Shown: positions 23,136 to 35,700 of the stretch, one piece after another
Position numbering within the stretch: position 1 is the first letter of the stretch
Layout of the letters: each line of letters opens with the position of its first letter
DNA from: Archilochus colubris
Lineage: Eukaryota; Chordata; Aves; Apodiformes; Trochilidae
Direction of reading: 5' to 3'
Assembly (NCBI GenBank): GCA_023079485.1
Contig: CM041108.1
Location: forward strand, 4,216,001 to 4,280,000
Length of the DNA: 64,000 nt
Translations under genes and position numbers: made by a program
Notes under the pieces: model-generated
Told to the model about the DNA's origin: nothing
Database searches by the model: none
The model's input: only the letters and a program-made list of their open reading frames with translations

Positions 23136-26100
23136 CTAAGAAAAAGTCAGTGATTGGAGATGAAATAGTCGATAAAGGGCATGCACTGCTGGAGCAGAGG
23201 AAGGGCATCTCTTCTGCTCAGTGACACCTAATGGGGCTTCAGAGATTTAAAAGAAGAGACTAGAGGGAGTGGACACCTTCAGCAGCATTTTAAAATGCAA
23301 TCAAGACCAATAAAAAAAAAGGTTTAATCTCCTCCTAATCAAAAAGGTCAAAGGGAAACAGATGGAGTTGTATCAGCTACATCTTCAGAAAACTAAATAA
23401 GAAAATCTTCTTTCCAACTGGAGCTGACAAGAAGCAACAAAGCTAATTGAGAACTGAGATGTTTTAGCACCAGAAGTGGGATCTGAATTGAAGCTTCAAG
23501 AGACAGGAGAAAGGAAGATGTGCTCATTAATATCCTAGTATAACAATAACCTCAGATAATATGAATTACTGCAAAACCTCCAGAGAGCTGATAGAAATGT
23601 AGATTTAGCCTCCCATCCATGGAGCTCCACTTAACACAGTTTATTCAGCAGCACTGGGTAAATATCAACAAGAAGGTTAAAATATTGATCAGGGAAAATA
23701 CTTCACACTGAATAAGCTGCAGACATCTGGAAACAAACAAACTATTGCAAGAAAGCAGAGATATTTTGGGCATTTTCTTCTGCCAAAAGCCCAGCTGATG
23801 ATTTGCAGCTGTAAACTCCCATCTGGTGAGGAAGAAGGGGAGGAATGGATGTTCCCTTGCTGAGGAAGGAAGCCCTGTCAGGTTTTTTTGGGTTGGGACA
23901 GAGCACAACACAGGAGGGATCTGCACAGACACCTCAATAGAGGAACACACTTCCTACAGAACTATTTCCCAAGCAGCAGTCAAGTCTGTTAATGGGGCTG
24001 GAGAGCAGTCTGGAACACTTCAGCCCTGCAGAAGGGCTCTGGAGTCTCTCAAGCAGCATCACTCCTACTTTCCTCCTTTGCTGCATCTCTTGCTGTCTGG
24101 GCAGCACTGCTCCGACCCTCCCAGCTGCAACTTCCATCAAAACTTTTTGGCTGCCTAAACTTCTCCTTCAGAAGCCACCCTGCCTCTCCTTTTTCACTAA
24201 CAGTGTCCAAAAAGTTCTGAAGATTTGTCAAGCCAGCATCTGAGCACAGACATATGCTGGGTATCCAGCCCAGCCTGCAGCATTACCCTCACGTCCTTGC
24301 TGTCTCAGGGCTGGATCCCACTTAAAGCAAACACATCCAAGCTTTTATTTTGTGTGAGCTGTGCCCTTCCTGTGTGAGACATTTATCCTCACAATAATCA
24401 GAGCAACTGGCAAAGAATGCAAGCCAGGAACTGGACAAATTCCATCTTATGCCAACCTTCATAAATATTTGGGGAGAGTAAAAAGAACAACAATAATCTA
24501 AAATCCAGTGAGTAGGGTAATTTACAGGCTTTCTCCACCAAATACCAAGGCCCCCCATGCCAAAAAATGTTTCTTGGAACAATATGGAATCTTTTGCCAT
24601 TTGGAGGGGGGTTGGGAGGACAGAACTGCCATCCAAATTGCTCAAGATGCTGAAATCATTGGGTACATTGGCAAACACCCACCTCTGAGTGAATACCCCT
24701 CGACCTAGGGAAAGATGAGGAGAGAATCTTCACAAAAAGGACTGGGAGATGAATGGCAGAGCAGATGGATTACAAAGGCAGCATTGCTTCCATCTTAGGA
24801 TCCCTGAGCACACTGCAGCTTCCCTTAGAAGCTCAGGAATCAGTCTTGTAAAGCTCATAGTACTGTGAAAAGTCCTCAGGAACTGTCAGGCATTGCCACA
24901 TCAGATGTATTCATCCACTGCTCTTACCAAACACAGCAACATCTCAGAGAGCTGTGCTTCACGACCACAGTATTTCAAATCACAGCCCAGAAATGATACA
25001 AATCCATCAGAAATAAAACTCCTTGAATCTTCTCTGGTGTCTTCCTTCCTTACCTGTGGCAGGCAGCAAGAGAGATCAATTCCATGATCACACATAAAAA
25101 AAAAGCCCTAAAAGATGCAGCATGGTTCCCCCTCACCCAGAGCTGGGGTTGAAGGATATAGGCTGCAGGAGGAGGCATAAAGTTCATGTTTATTCTTAGC
25201 TGTTTATTTTGAATCACATATTTACAGCAGCACAGTAAAGGGAATATATATAAAATAACATTTAAATAGACAAAACACAAACAGCGTAATTAGGAAAGCA
25301 TAATAGAGCTCAGATTACCAATTATAATAAAGTAATCTCTGAAGGAGCTCCACATACGTACTGCAGAAAGACAAAATAAAAAAGAGGGGAAAAAAAAAAC
25401 CAACCCAGGACTCTAGACATTCAGAAATAAATCTGATTTAATTTGTTTTATGTTCTGGTGCTTGTGTTTTATACATTTATTTTTATCAGCTTGTCTTATC
25501 AGATATGTGACTGCATTACTTTCCAGGGAAGTCAAAAGCTAAAGCTAGGAATATCACTAAATGATAGGGATCCATGCAAAGCATCCTCTGCAGATAATCC
25601 AACAAAACAAAGAACTTGGCACAAAACTCTTAGCACAGATGTTCCCTATTAAAATTGCTGCAAGTTCCCTCTCAACAGCAAGTTTCAATTTCACTTCTCT
25701 TTCAAATTTCTGTTTGATCTGAGTGGAGGGAAAAATACCCAGCAATAGAATGGAAATAAAATGCCTCAAGTGCTCCCTTGCCCTGACGGGTAAAGCAATG
25801 TAATCCAGGTTCTGTTAGGTGACTCCCCTGTTTTGTAAAGAGGAGGTGAGGACTTTTCATCTCCTGCAACCTCTTAACTTGGTAGAACAGAGAAGCCCAG
25901 AGAGGGAAACCAGGGTCTCATCCTGCTGCATACATCCCTGCACACACCGCATCCTTGTGAGCACTCCAGATAAGGCAGCCTCCAAAAGAACTTCCCAAGA
26001 ACCCAACTGATTGAAAGGTATAAAGTTTAAACCAAAAGACAAACCTAAGGAAGAGGATTCTCTTTACAAAACACAACCAAACTGTTTTTTTGACCTCAGT

Positions 26101-27762
26101 GGCCTCTGGCTAACATTTGATATAAAGCTGCAGCCTTTTAGTTGAAGAGCAAATGCTCATAGCTATGCTTCAGGGGGGAAGTTGGTCTTATCAAGATTTA
26201 AATGATAAAAACTGGCAAGATCCTAACCCATAGTGTGTTCAAAGGTTACGCAGGCAGGTCCTAGCAGACCTAATTTTAAAAATGATCTTCTAACGTTCAT
26301 AAAATCAACTTCTTTCACTGGGTTCTGGGTGGATGTAAAACAACACTGAGAGCAACTTACAAACAAGCCCTGCAGCAGGTACAGAGCTGGAGCTTGGAAA
26401 GGCAAAAGCAACTTGAAGCAGAAAGCAACACACAGCACTCAGATTTAATTGTCAAAAATGATCAGACAAGCCAAGGCACTAACAGTGACAGCTATGTTGG
26501 ACCTGGTAAAGTGTTCATTAAATTGCTGCTAGGGATGCAAATAGTGAAATATCAGCAAACAAAAAGCATTCCCAGTGAATGCAAGAGTGAGGGATGCATC
26601 CAAGGAGGAAACTCACTGTGAAGGGCAAAATTCCACTTTCACATTGCATCTAACAACGTCAGAAAGAAGGGGGTTGGCCACAGGAGCACTACAAGCTGCA
26701 CAAAACCCAGTCAAGGCATCACTTACCTACCTTGGGGAACATCCTGAAGTATCATTCTCAGCTCAGATCAAGTGGCAGATTTGTTTGTTTTCTTGTAGTT
26801 GCTGTTTTGTGCTAATTCCTCCTTACTGGTCAACACTGAAGGGAACACAGGGGAACATTCTTCCCTCTACAATAAAAACTGCATTTGGCAAAGAACCAAG
26901 CACCACCAGCCTTTAAAAAGCAGCTCCCAAACAAGCACTTTTCTGCTGTTGTGATGGGTTTTTTTGGGTTTTTTTTGAGCAGAATGCTCATTATATGATA
27001 CACCACGTGCAGACACCTCTGTTAGATTTTAGCCTTCACCTAAGACTGCTGTGGACACCAACCCAGAGAAACAAAGAAATACAAGTCCAGAATGTGATGG
27101 GCAGAAGCATTAATTACTGATTGATCTGGAGCTTCAGCTCTTTCAGGAGGCAATTTTCACTTCAGAGAAAGACCAGATACTGCCCCACTCTGACCAGTAG
27201 AAATCTGGCCAAGGTACTTGATCAGCTGTGAAAGTCTGAACCAAGTGCCTTCCATGTCAGAATTTTTAAGACTTCAAGATTAAAATCTCTTGAGATTTGG
27301 ATTTTTTTTCCTGGAGAGGGTTTTTTTTTTGGTTGGTTGGTGTTTCCTTTTGAAGGATCACCTTGGGCACAGGTAAAGAGGGCTTTGGAGAAGACACATC
27401 CTGCTAGAAGAAGCTCTACAAGCAGAGGCTGCTGAGTCCAAACCCAACCATTTCTTGCCCTGTTTATTCACCAGGTGAGGATGGGGATAAGATGGGGATG
27501 GTATTATCTGGGAGAAATGGGAATACCACGCTTGCAACATCAACAGCAGAGTCTGAGAGGTCCTTGGTACCAAATGAAAGCTTCCTTTGCTGCTCAAGAC
27601 AGTTTGTTCTGCCAAATGCTGCAGGCAATTAAAGCAAAACAACCACCAAAAAATCCAGCAGACAAACATATTTCCTTTAAGCTTATTTAATGATATTTGA
27701 AACGCTTAAATTTTCTATTTCCCAGATCCAAAACCAGATATTTTTTTTTTAAGTGACCAATA

Positions 27763-27768
27763 TTTAAT
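27763..27768 (-). terminator. Candidate distal poly(A) signal ATTAAA
   Basis: On the minus strand the order is GGAATTAAATATTGGTCACTT followed, about 12 bases after the hexamer, by a run of ten A (27741-27750). Spacing fits cleavage near 27750. The genomic A-run means a cDNA ending here could also be internal priming. Confidence 0.4.
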
Positions 27769-29872
27769 TCCAGAAACATACAACCTTATCAGCTAAGTCA
27801 TAAAAGAGCTATTTTACAAACATACATCTGGATAATTAGAACAATAAAGTCTTTTTAGACATTCAAACATGATCAGTAAAAATACAAGATTATTAATAAA
27901 GATTTTTGTGTATTTTTAAAGAATACTTCCAGATTTTTTTTTTTCTTCTCTTTAAAGTAAATCTCTGTTAAGAGTACATGATTGTATGTTGTACAAAGAA
28001 AATAAAAATATTCTAGTATGAAGAGAGCTCCACAAGACTTAATTCAAAATAGAACAGCAGTGTTTTGGCTGCAGTATCCCTTTTGCAGTACATCTGCTTG
28101 TCAGTTGGCACCTTTGGGGGACGGGGAGGGAATTCAGGAATTTCTTTGGGGAACAGAGGGAATAAACAACACCAGTTACTGTCAAGCACTGAGATTATAA
28201 TCACAGGTCACCTTCTGAATATCACCCCCCCCCTCTTCTAATAACAGAGGCACAGTATGTGTTGATCAGGATATCTAAGTTTTAGGAAAACACTGGGAAT
28301 AGGCAGAGTGCTATCTGAGAGATGACCAAAACCGTCAGACTTCTGAGCTCTTCAAGTTTACATTCCTCATCCTTCTTCCTGATCCCACCTACAGGATGTT
28401 AAATCTCCCCTCCCAAAAGACAAATTCTGTTCAAAACACATCATTTGCACTCCTATCCTTTACAGAAGAAGGAAATGATCCTTCCCAGAAAGAATCCATC
28501 TGACCTTTTTGCTTGTCCATGAACTATAACAGCAGAAGAGAAATCACTTCTCAGAAGGATCTAAAGAATGGTTGCTATACTACATCTTTGTTCCCAAGAC
28601 AAGGAACCTTTTGCTCATCTTGTATTTGGAGAGGAAATAAAAAACAATCCACCATGAAAAAAAAACAACCCAACCTAAAAACCCCACTGGGGAGAAGTAG
28701 CTGGTGCAAGCAACCCAGAGAACATTGTCCTGCCCTGCAATCCAGCCTGAATAAGGGAATGTTCCTATCACCAACCAGGGGCAAATTAAAATCCTTCCTT
28801 GTACTGGAAAACTGGAATTTTCAAAAGGGTAATCTCAGGGCTTAAAGTGGGGGGGACAAGTGAGAAACCTGAATAGTGCATTTGAGTTCCAGCTCCTTCC
28901 ATACAGCAAGAGGTGGCCTGAGGTCTGCCATACAGTAGATGTGCCAGAGAGGAAAAAGGAACCCCTCATTCCTTCAGGTTACTGCTACCCTCAGAAAATA
29001 CTGGATCCCTGAACCCACCAGTATTTTTCTAGAGGAGTAATGCCCTGTTTGTTAGGGTGATCAATGGAGCATAAGAAGGTCAGCTGAAACAAAACCCAAA
29101 CTGGACAGAGCACAGTGTGACATTTCTGTTGCCCATAAAACTGGGTTCAAATGGGTTGGTGTTCTCTTAACATCCCTTCCTGCAAGCTCCTGCTCTGGAG
29201 ACTCCATTTCATCCAGCACAAAGGCTTCTCTGCCCTCACCATTAGGCTGGCACAAAAAGTGTGGATGTTTCCCCTTCATACATCTTGAGAGGAGACAGAG
29301 ACAGAACTGTACCTGATCTCCCAGTGGATTATGTCCAAATTATCATAGGAACAGTGAGGAAAATTCCACTCCAGCAGCTCCAGAGGCAGAAATACAAGGA
29401 TGACATGGCAACAGGAATGCTCTGCATTCCCAGCTTTTTCACTGGTGCTACAGCTATTAAAGATGAAACAATGAGGCTACACAATGCTTATGCCAAGGTG
29501 AAAAAGCCAGAGACAGCAGGGGCAGATTGCTCCCCCATGGCCCATCTGAACAGCTGCATGCTCATCAAGAACCCTGAAATCCATGAAACTTGGAGAAAAG
29601 CAGAGAACAAAGGATTTCATCCTCAGTCAGAAGGAAAGAGCATTAATTAAGCAAGCAGGTCCTGCCTTTGCTGGTCTTCCAGCATATTCCTGAAGTCAGA
29701 CTAAGCTCCCTCTGTTAGACTTCAGTGATAATTTTCAATCAACCATGGAAGCCTGCTGGAAAGTTTTCAGACAGTTAAGGTCATAATAAATGCTCCCATT
29801 TCTGGAGTGTGTAGACCCAGGCAAGCATCATGCCAGCTGATGAAGGGAGCTCAGAGGGAGAACAAAAGTCCT

Positions 29873-29878
29873 TTTATT
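29873..29878 (-). terminator. Candidate proximal poly(A) signal AATAAA
   Basis: Canonical hexamer on the minus strand inside the probable 3'UTR, about 2.7 kb after the stop codon. No clear GU-rich downstream element was judged, so its use is uncertain. Confidence 0.25.
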
Positions 29879-32168
29879 TAAGGGAAAAAGGGCTTTAACA
29901 CCAAGTCTGGCTATAGCTCAGTGCTATTCCTGGTAAGATCAGGTGAAAGATGTCCCATTGGTATGGGGCAGTGCTTAGTTGGGGGGCTTACCAGAGAAAG
30001 TCTTGATGTTTATAACCAAAGGAAAAGTGGCTGAAGGCAAGGAGTGAGATCCTTAGGATGGAAGTGCTGGGCTAATACTGACAGTGCACTGCAGTGCTGC
30101 AACAGGACAGGATTTAATGAGAGGAAGCTCCTGCCAGCCTGGAAGAGAAGACTTTGGCTTGTGTTGGCAGTGTAATGCTCCACATGAAACATGATAACTT
30201 TGTGCAACTCCTTCTTGTAACAAGAGAAACTCCTCCCTGTAAGGGTTCATGGCTCCAACTTTGACAGCAGGTCCCAAAACATCTCTGCTCAACCTCTGCT
30301 TATCTTTACATCCCTTGCATGTTTCTAACAGGAAGAACAAGAACTGTTGTGGGTTTTTTTTTTCTTACATGAGTAGATAAAGGAGAGATCTGATTTCCTG
30401 CCAGCAACTAAGAGAAAAAAAGTTTGTTTCAAAGGAGCAGGGAGTATGATCTTTATGCTGACCAAAGTGAGATTCTCAGCACTCCAGGATGAGCAGAGTG
30501 ATGCAAACCATGCTGCAGCAGCTCTGAGATGTTCATGGGATTAACAGGTTTGGCTGGTTTTGCTGTTCAGTTTGGGTTCACTAAATACTTAAAAACTTGA
30601 GAATGGGGTGCAAAAAAAAGATTGTCTTACACACTTTCTACTAGCAGCTGTATGCACCACATCTGTGACACTGAAGACAGCTCAAAGCACCCTGTGCCAG
30701 GCAGGATGTGCCTGCCCTAGGACCAACTTCAGAGCAGGGGCACAGCCAGCTGAGGCTCTTGCTCCCTCTTGCTCCAAGACTGGAAGGAATTCCAGCAACA
30801 AACCCATTGGAACAGGCTTAAGGAAGTACTAGAGAGCTGTTTCAGCCACCTTTGTTTTGCACATCTCTGTTTCAGTGAGAACACATTGGCACAAACCAGT
30901 TTTGAAAAAAAAACCGAAACAACCTGATCCCCAAATCCCCCCAAATAAAATCCCAAACCCCACCCCAACTCCTCAGCAAGACATACTTTCAGGTACTAAA
31001 ACTTACTGGCCCTATAATCAGCAGTACCTGTGGCTAACTCACATGGCAGCCCTTATTCATTCAGTAGTGAATCAGGGGCAGATCTGCCCCACATTTTTGA
31101 AACACTTCTGGGTTTGCATTTTTTTTTTTTTTCTTTTTGATCCAGAGAAGAGTTACAAAAGTGCTGCAGGTCCAAGTATTTTTATCACTTTACAAAGGAG
31201 ACAATGATCAAAGCCAACAAAGTCAAGGAAAGAATTAAACCTGTCTTTCTCCTCTCCCAGACTAATCTTGCATTTCAACAAGGAGACCACTAATAGAAGA
31301 GGGGAAAAATTGCCCATCTCAAGTGCCCGGCTGTTTAGTGCATGGAAAATTCTTGTTACACACATGGTGACATGAGCAGTTCCCATGCAATTGTTGAATA
31401 CAGATAGTTCCAGCCACAAGTTATCCTAACACCTTCATAAGTAGCTCTTTGCACCACAGTTTGAGTGCCAGCAGGGAGTGCAGAGTCCAGTCCAGTGAAG
31501 TAGAGAAACACTTGCACATAGGCACAACCCCTCCCCTCAGACCTGACCTTTGGTTCAGGAGCAGTGGCAGGCAAGGGTGTACTATCTGCAGAGAGCTAGA
31601 ACTGTCACTACCCAATTAAAATAGAACAAAAAACAAAAACAAAACAAAAAAAAAAGAAGGCAGATTAAAAAATTAAAATGTGCTTTTGATACATGGAATG
31701 AAGTCAAATAAATACATTGATTTTTTTTCTTTTTTTTCTTTTTTTTTTAAATGTCTAAATACATTTTTATATCCTACACCCAAAAGCTCTGTACATTTGG
31801 TTTGGTTTTTTTCTGTTCTGAAAAAATGAATTTCTGGTAGCAAGGAGAGGAGCAGAATACAAGAGACTCCCTCGCTGACAAGATAGTGCAGATGCCCCAC
31901 AGGAAAAGCACCCCATGCCCACTTTGCTGCAGGACAGTTCATGTTTGGATGGTTCAAACCCTTTCATCTCAAGAGTCCACAAGGAAGACAGTGGGTGCTG
32001 TGTCCTGATACTCTCCATCCAATCTTCAGCCACTCCAGAAACATGACTAGCTTTTTTCTGAAGAATGAAACAACAAAACAAAGCAACAAAAAATGGGTGG
32101 TGAGGGAGAGGAAGTGCAATGAGAAAAAAATGGCTAATATTTCTGAACACTACTACTAGCAGAGACAG

Positions 32169-32174
32169 TTTATT
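32169..32174 (-). terminator. Candidate early poly(A) signal AATAAA
   Basis: Canonical hexamer on the minus strand about 410 bases after the ARHGEF12 stop. It would give a short 3'UTR isoform. Presence of the hexamer alone is weak evidence. Confidence 0.25.
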
Positions 32175-32579
32175 ATGTGAGAGACTGCACACCCATTTAA
32201 CTTTAAGACTTTTTTTTTAGTAATTCCAGCAATTCCATCTCTAGGATGCCTGAGGCAAGTTTAAAGGACTAATGGCAACCACTTTACACAGCATCAGACA
32301 CCCCAGATAAAGAAAAGACAGACTGTCATAATTTTACATGTTTAAAAATCTTCCCTTGGGACTTTTACAACCTATCTTGCTTTGAAAGAGAAGTTGTACA
32401 ACCTGAGATGCAGGTCTTTAGCAGGTAGGGGTGAGACAGCTTGAAAAGAACCTTTTCAGAGGAAGGAACAAATGTGAGTCTCAATGCATTCAGCTGACCT
32501 TTCCTGGAATCAACATGGTCTCAGCCCTGTGAGAGCTGCTGAAGTGGGGGAAACCTTTTTTTTGTGTGTGTGAGAAACA

Positions 32580-32714
32580 TTAATAACTGCCTTTGTGTTC
32601 TTTATTTAACGTCTGAAGCTGATGGGGTGCATGCTGCATACCTGAGTGCTCTCCTGGGGAGGCTGATCCAGCCAGCCCTTGGCGCCTGAGGATGCTGTAG
32701 TCTTCCTCAACCTC
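32580..32714 (-). CDS. ARHGEF12: ARHGEF12 exon 36: last coding exon and stop
   Basis: 45 codons including TAA at 32580-32582. Acceptor ttttgtag. Encodes EVEEDYSILRRQGLAGSASP, then GEHSGMQHAPHQLQTLNKEH and KGSY. Mammalian LARG reads VEESYTILCQRLAGSALTDK and stops a few residues later, so the first 20 residues align and the rest is extra. A possible donor CAG|GTATGC at 32642/32641 could instead splice to an unseen exon. An AATAAA at about 32601-32606 falls inside the coding part. Confidence 0.82.
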   Translation of the reverse strand, partial: EVEEDYSILRRQGLAGSASPGEHSGMQHAPHQLQTLNKEHKGSY

Positions 32715-35700
32715 CTACAAAACAAAAAGAACCCCAAAACTCAAGTGTCTCTTCAAAAAGTGAAAAAAGAAGCCTTCAAATAAAAGATTTCACTGCATGT
32801 GAGTGGGCTACACCTCGTGTTGCACTGACCCACAGTGGATCTCAACTCCTTTATCAGCATCTTTATCAGGCCTTGCATTTACAGGCAATATTCCACTTTC
32901 TTTTCAAGATTTAATTTAAATTAAAGGCTGGCTACCAACTTAACATGTTAGTATGCCTCATACATCAAGATGCTACGTTATAAACCTTCTACAGCAACAC
33001 CTGGAATGTACAGAGAGTTCCCATCACATACAAAAACCCATTTTGAATCATAGAATTTTCAGGGTTGGAAGGGACCTTTAAATCATCCAGGTCCAAAACC
33101 CCTCCATGGGCAGGGGCACCTCCCACCAGCTCAGGTTGCTCAGAGCCCTGTCCAGCCTGGCCTTAAAAACTTCCAGGGATAGCTGGGGCTTCCACCACCT
33201 CTCAGAGTGTCTCACCACCCCATGGGGAAGAACTTCTTCCCAACATCTCATCTAAATCTCCCCTCTTCCAGTTTGAATCCATTCCCCCATTCCTATCACT
33301 CCCTGACATCCTAAAAAGTCCCTCCCCAGCTTCAGATACTGGAAGGACACAACGAGGTCTCCTTGAAGCCTTCTCTCCAGACTGAGTAACTCCAACTCTC
33401 TCAGTATCTTCACAGCAGAGATGCTCCATCCCTCTGACCACCCCCCTGGCCCTTCAGGAACCCAGTGAGGCTACAAAGAAAACTGCAAACCCTGCTAACT
33501 GCAGACAGAAAGCCAGCATACCTTTAACTTTTCAAGGTCATCCTCTATCTTCTGTATATACCTCATCATCTGCAGCCGTGACTCTAGAGAGAAGTGAGGG
33601 CTTGCTACAAATGGGCAGGACTCCTCCACACCCCCCCAACGTGAGGCCATCATCTCCTCAGGGAATGGGGAGCTCCCTCCATCTGACTGGGTGTCCCTGG
33701 GGGAAAGTGGCTGCTGCTGTGCAGAGTCCAAAGAAGTGTGGCCACCTGCAGTGCACTGGAGAACCAGAGCTGACACCTCCTCATCTGTGGAGCTCTCCTG
33801 CACTGTTCCGTATCCATCAAGGATCAAATAATTTCCTGTGAAGAGAACAGCTTTTTTACTAACACCTCCAGTTCAATAATCACCCAGGAGCACTGAGCTG
33901 TAGACAGTTTAAGGAGACTTTAAGAAAGATAATTAGAGAGAAGCCCTTCAGAGAGATCTGAAAATGGAGAAGAAAAAGCATTTGTGAACACTACACACAG
34001 ACCAGGCTGGTTTGGTTCTGAATTTGGCTTCAGAGATCCTGGCTGGTTTTTGGAGTGCAATTTAAGAATTAGATGATCAGCCCAGGTAATCACCCACCTT
34101 CCTGTTTTTCCAAAATTTATTATAATGTCTGAAAAACCTGCACTTACACTGCTGCTGCCCTACAAATCAGACTGCTAGATTTCTAACCTCAGCTACTGTG
34201 CTGAGGATGCTTTTAGATGGGTTAGCTTTAAAATTTAGCTTGCTGATATGTTAGAAGATAAAGCACTTATATTTAGAAATGCTTTCACAACCTGCACTTA
34301 GCAATAGGATTATATTAAGTAATTTCTCCACACAATTACAGAAAAACTAGCATGTGGAGTCAGAATTGACTAAAAACAGGTCAATATAATTTTGATGTCC
34401 CTCCACAGTTAAGAAAGTAAACAGCATAAGATGTGACAAATAAATTAGATGCTTCAAATTGCTGGCTCAGTTTTAATAATTTAAAATATCTTGGTAATTC
34501 AGGGAAAGAAGAATGATTTTCAATATGTAGTTGGAAGGCAGCATTAAGACAGTCACAAATTGGCTTATTCACAACGACAGAATCCAATTTTTCAATAAAA
34601 GCATATTTAGAGGTAAGAGATTTCAAGACTAATAGCCACATAGAACCTTCCTAGTAGCTACTTATAGTACAGCATGCACATGAGATAAAGGTCAGGTTGT
34701 GTGCTCAGGTTAGTGTAGTGTCATCACTTCAGCACATCAAAACCACAGGACTTTCCAAACACAAAAAATGCAAAGTCCCATGAAAGTGCTCACAGCTTCT
34801 GTCTTAGAGCTGGTTTGCTGCTGAGTTAACAGCTCTACAACCTTCCTGAAGGCTACAAGAGAGATGCTTTAGCAGGCTGCTCAGGTAGCTGCCAAATATA
34901 GCACATGTAGTAAAACCAACAGAAACAACCAAACTAGGAGGCTTGTGAGAGCTTCAGATTATGGTAAGGTCACAGGAGACATTTAGAGTGCAAAGTCAAC
35001 CCCCAAGTTTCTTTTCTGAAGCTTTATCAGGAGAAGCCAACATAATTTCTATAAAATGCCATGAATCATGAGTGCTCTGTGTGTAAGGAAGTGCTTTGCC
35101 TTCAGGAAAAACAGTTTTCTCTACAGGTCCCACCACTCATCTTAGAGATAAAGTGGTCCAGGGGCAGCAGCAATCAAGGGCTTGCATTGTGCCTGTGTCT
35201 CTGTAATTACAGTCTGCTACAGCATATTAACCCTGCAGTACTCCAGCTTCTCCTTGCAGAAAATAGAGAATTCTTTAGGTACACGTTTCCACTGCTCTTT
35301 CTGGGGCTAAAATGACTCTTGAGGACTGAGATAACTTCAAATGCTCTATACCACATAAACAAGAGAGGAAAACAGAGTGCAGTTCTCTTTAGTATCCTCT
35401 GCTCAAAGTTGAACTCAAGTCTCTGATAGTCTCCTATTAGTATACTAATAGTATAGTCTCTAATAGTCTAATAGAGACTAATAGTAATACAGTCTCTAAT
35501 AGTCTCTCAAGTCTACTAACAGTAGATCTGGAAAGACCAATGAAGGAATGAAAGAGGCTCACCTGAGATCCGTATTTGCACATCCTCTTCCTCCTTCCTT
35601 TCCATGAGTTCCCCTTCAGAGGGATTTTCATCACTGTGAGCTTCTCGAGCATCAAAAAAATGCTCCCCACTTTCATCAGCACCCCCTCCTTCCAACTCTG

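Larger units (their letters stand above)
18400..27740. other. Non-coding stretch between the CpG island and the ARHGEF12 3' end
   Basis: No exon recognised. Contents are a perfect MORE palindrome, A/C-rich tracts, and AT-rich sequence (for example 25.2-25.5 kb, with two minus-strand AATAAA hexamers near 25189 and 25201). Read as intergenic. Confidence 0.6.
27751..32579 (-). other. ARHGEF12: Probable ARHGEF12 3'UTR
   Basis: About 4.8 kb following the TAA stop with no protein-like frame. It becomes AT-rich with UTR-like elements on the minus strand: ATTTATTT near 31.7 kb, TGTA-containing stretches near 27.95-28.0 kb, and several AATAAA sites. Mammalian LARG mRNAs also have a several-kb 3'UTR. 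The lower limit is set by the ATTAAA at 27763-27768; a shorter isoform could use AATAAA at 29873-29878 or 32169-32174. No transcript evidence is available here, so the end is an inference. Confidence 0.5.

Noticed and set aside
29261..29650. Plus-strand 129-codon open frame
   Set aside because: Lies antisense in the probable ARHGEF12 3'UTR, resembles no family, and has no evidence of splicing or promoter.
32601..32606. AATAAA within the last coding codons
   Set aside because: It lies before the stop codon, so its use would give an mRNA without a stop; kept only as a note in exon 36.
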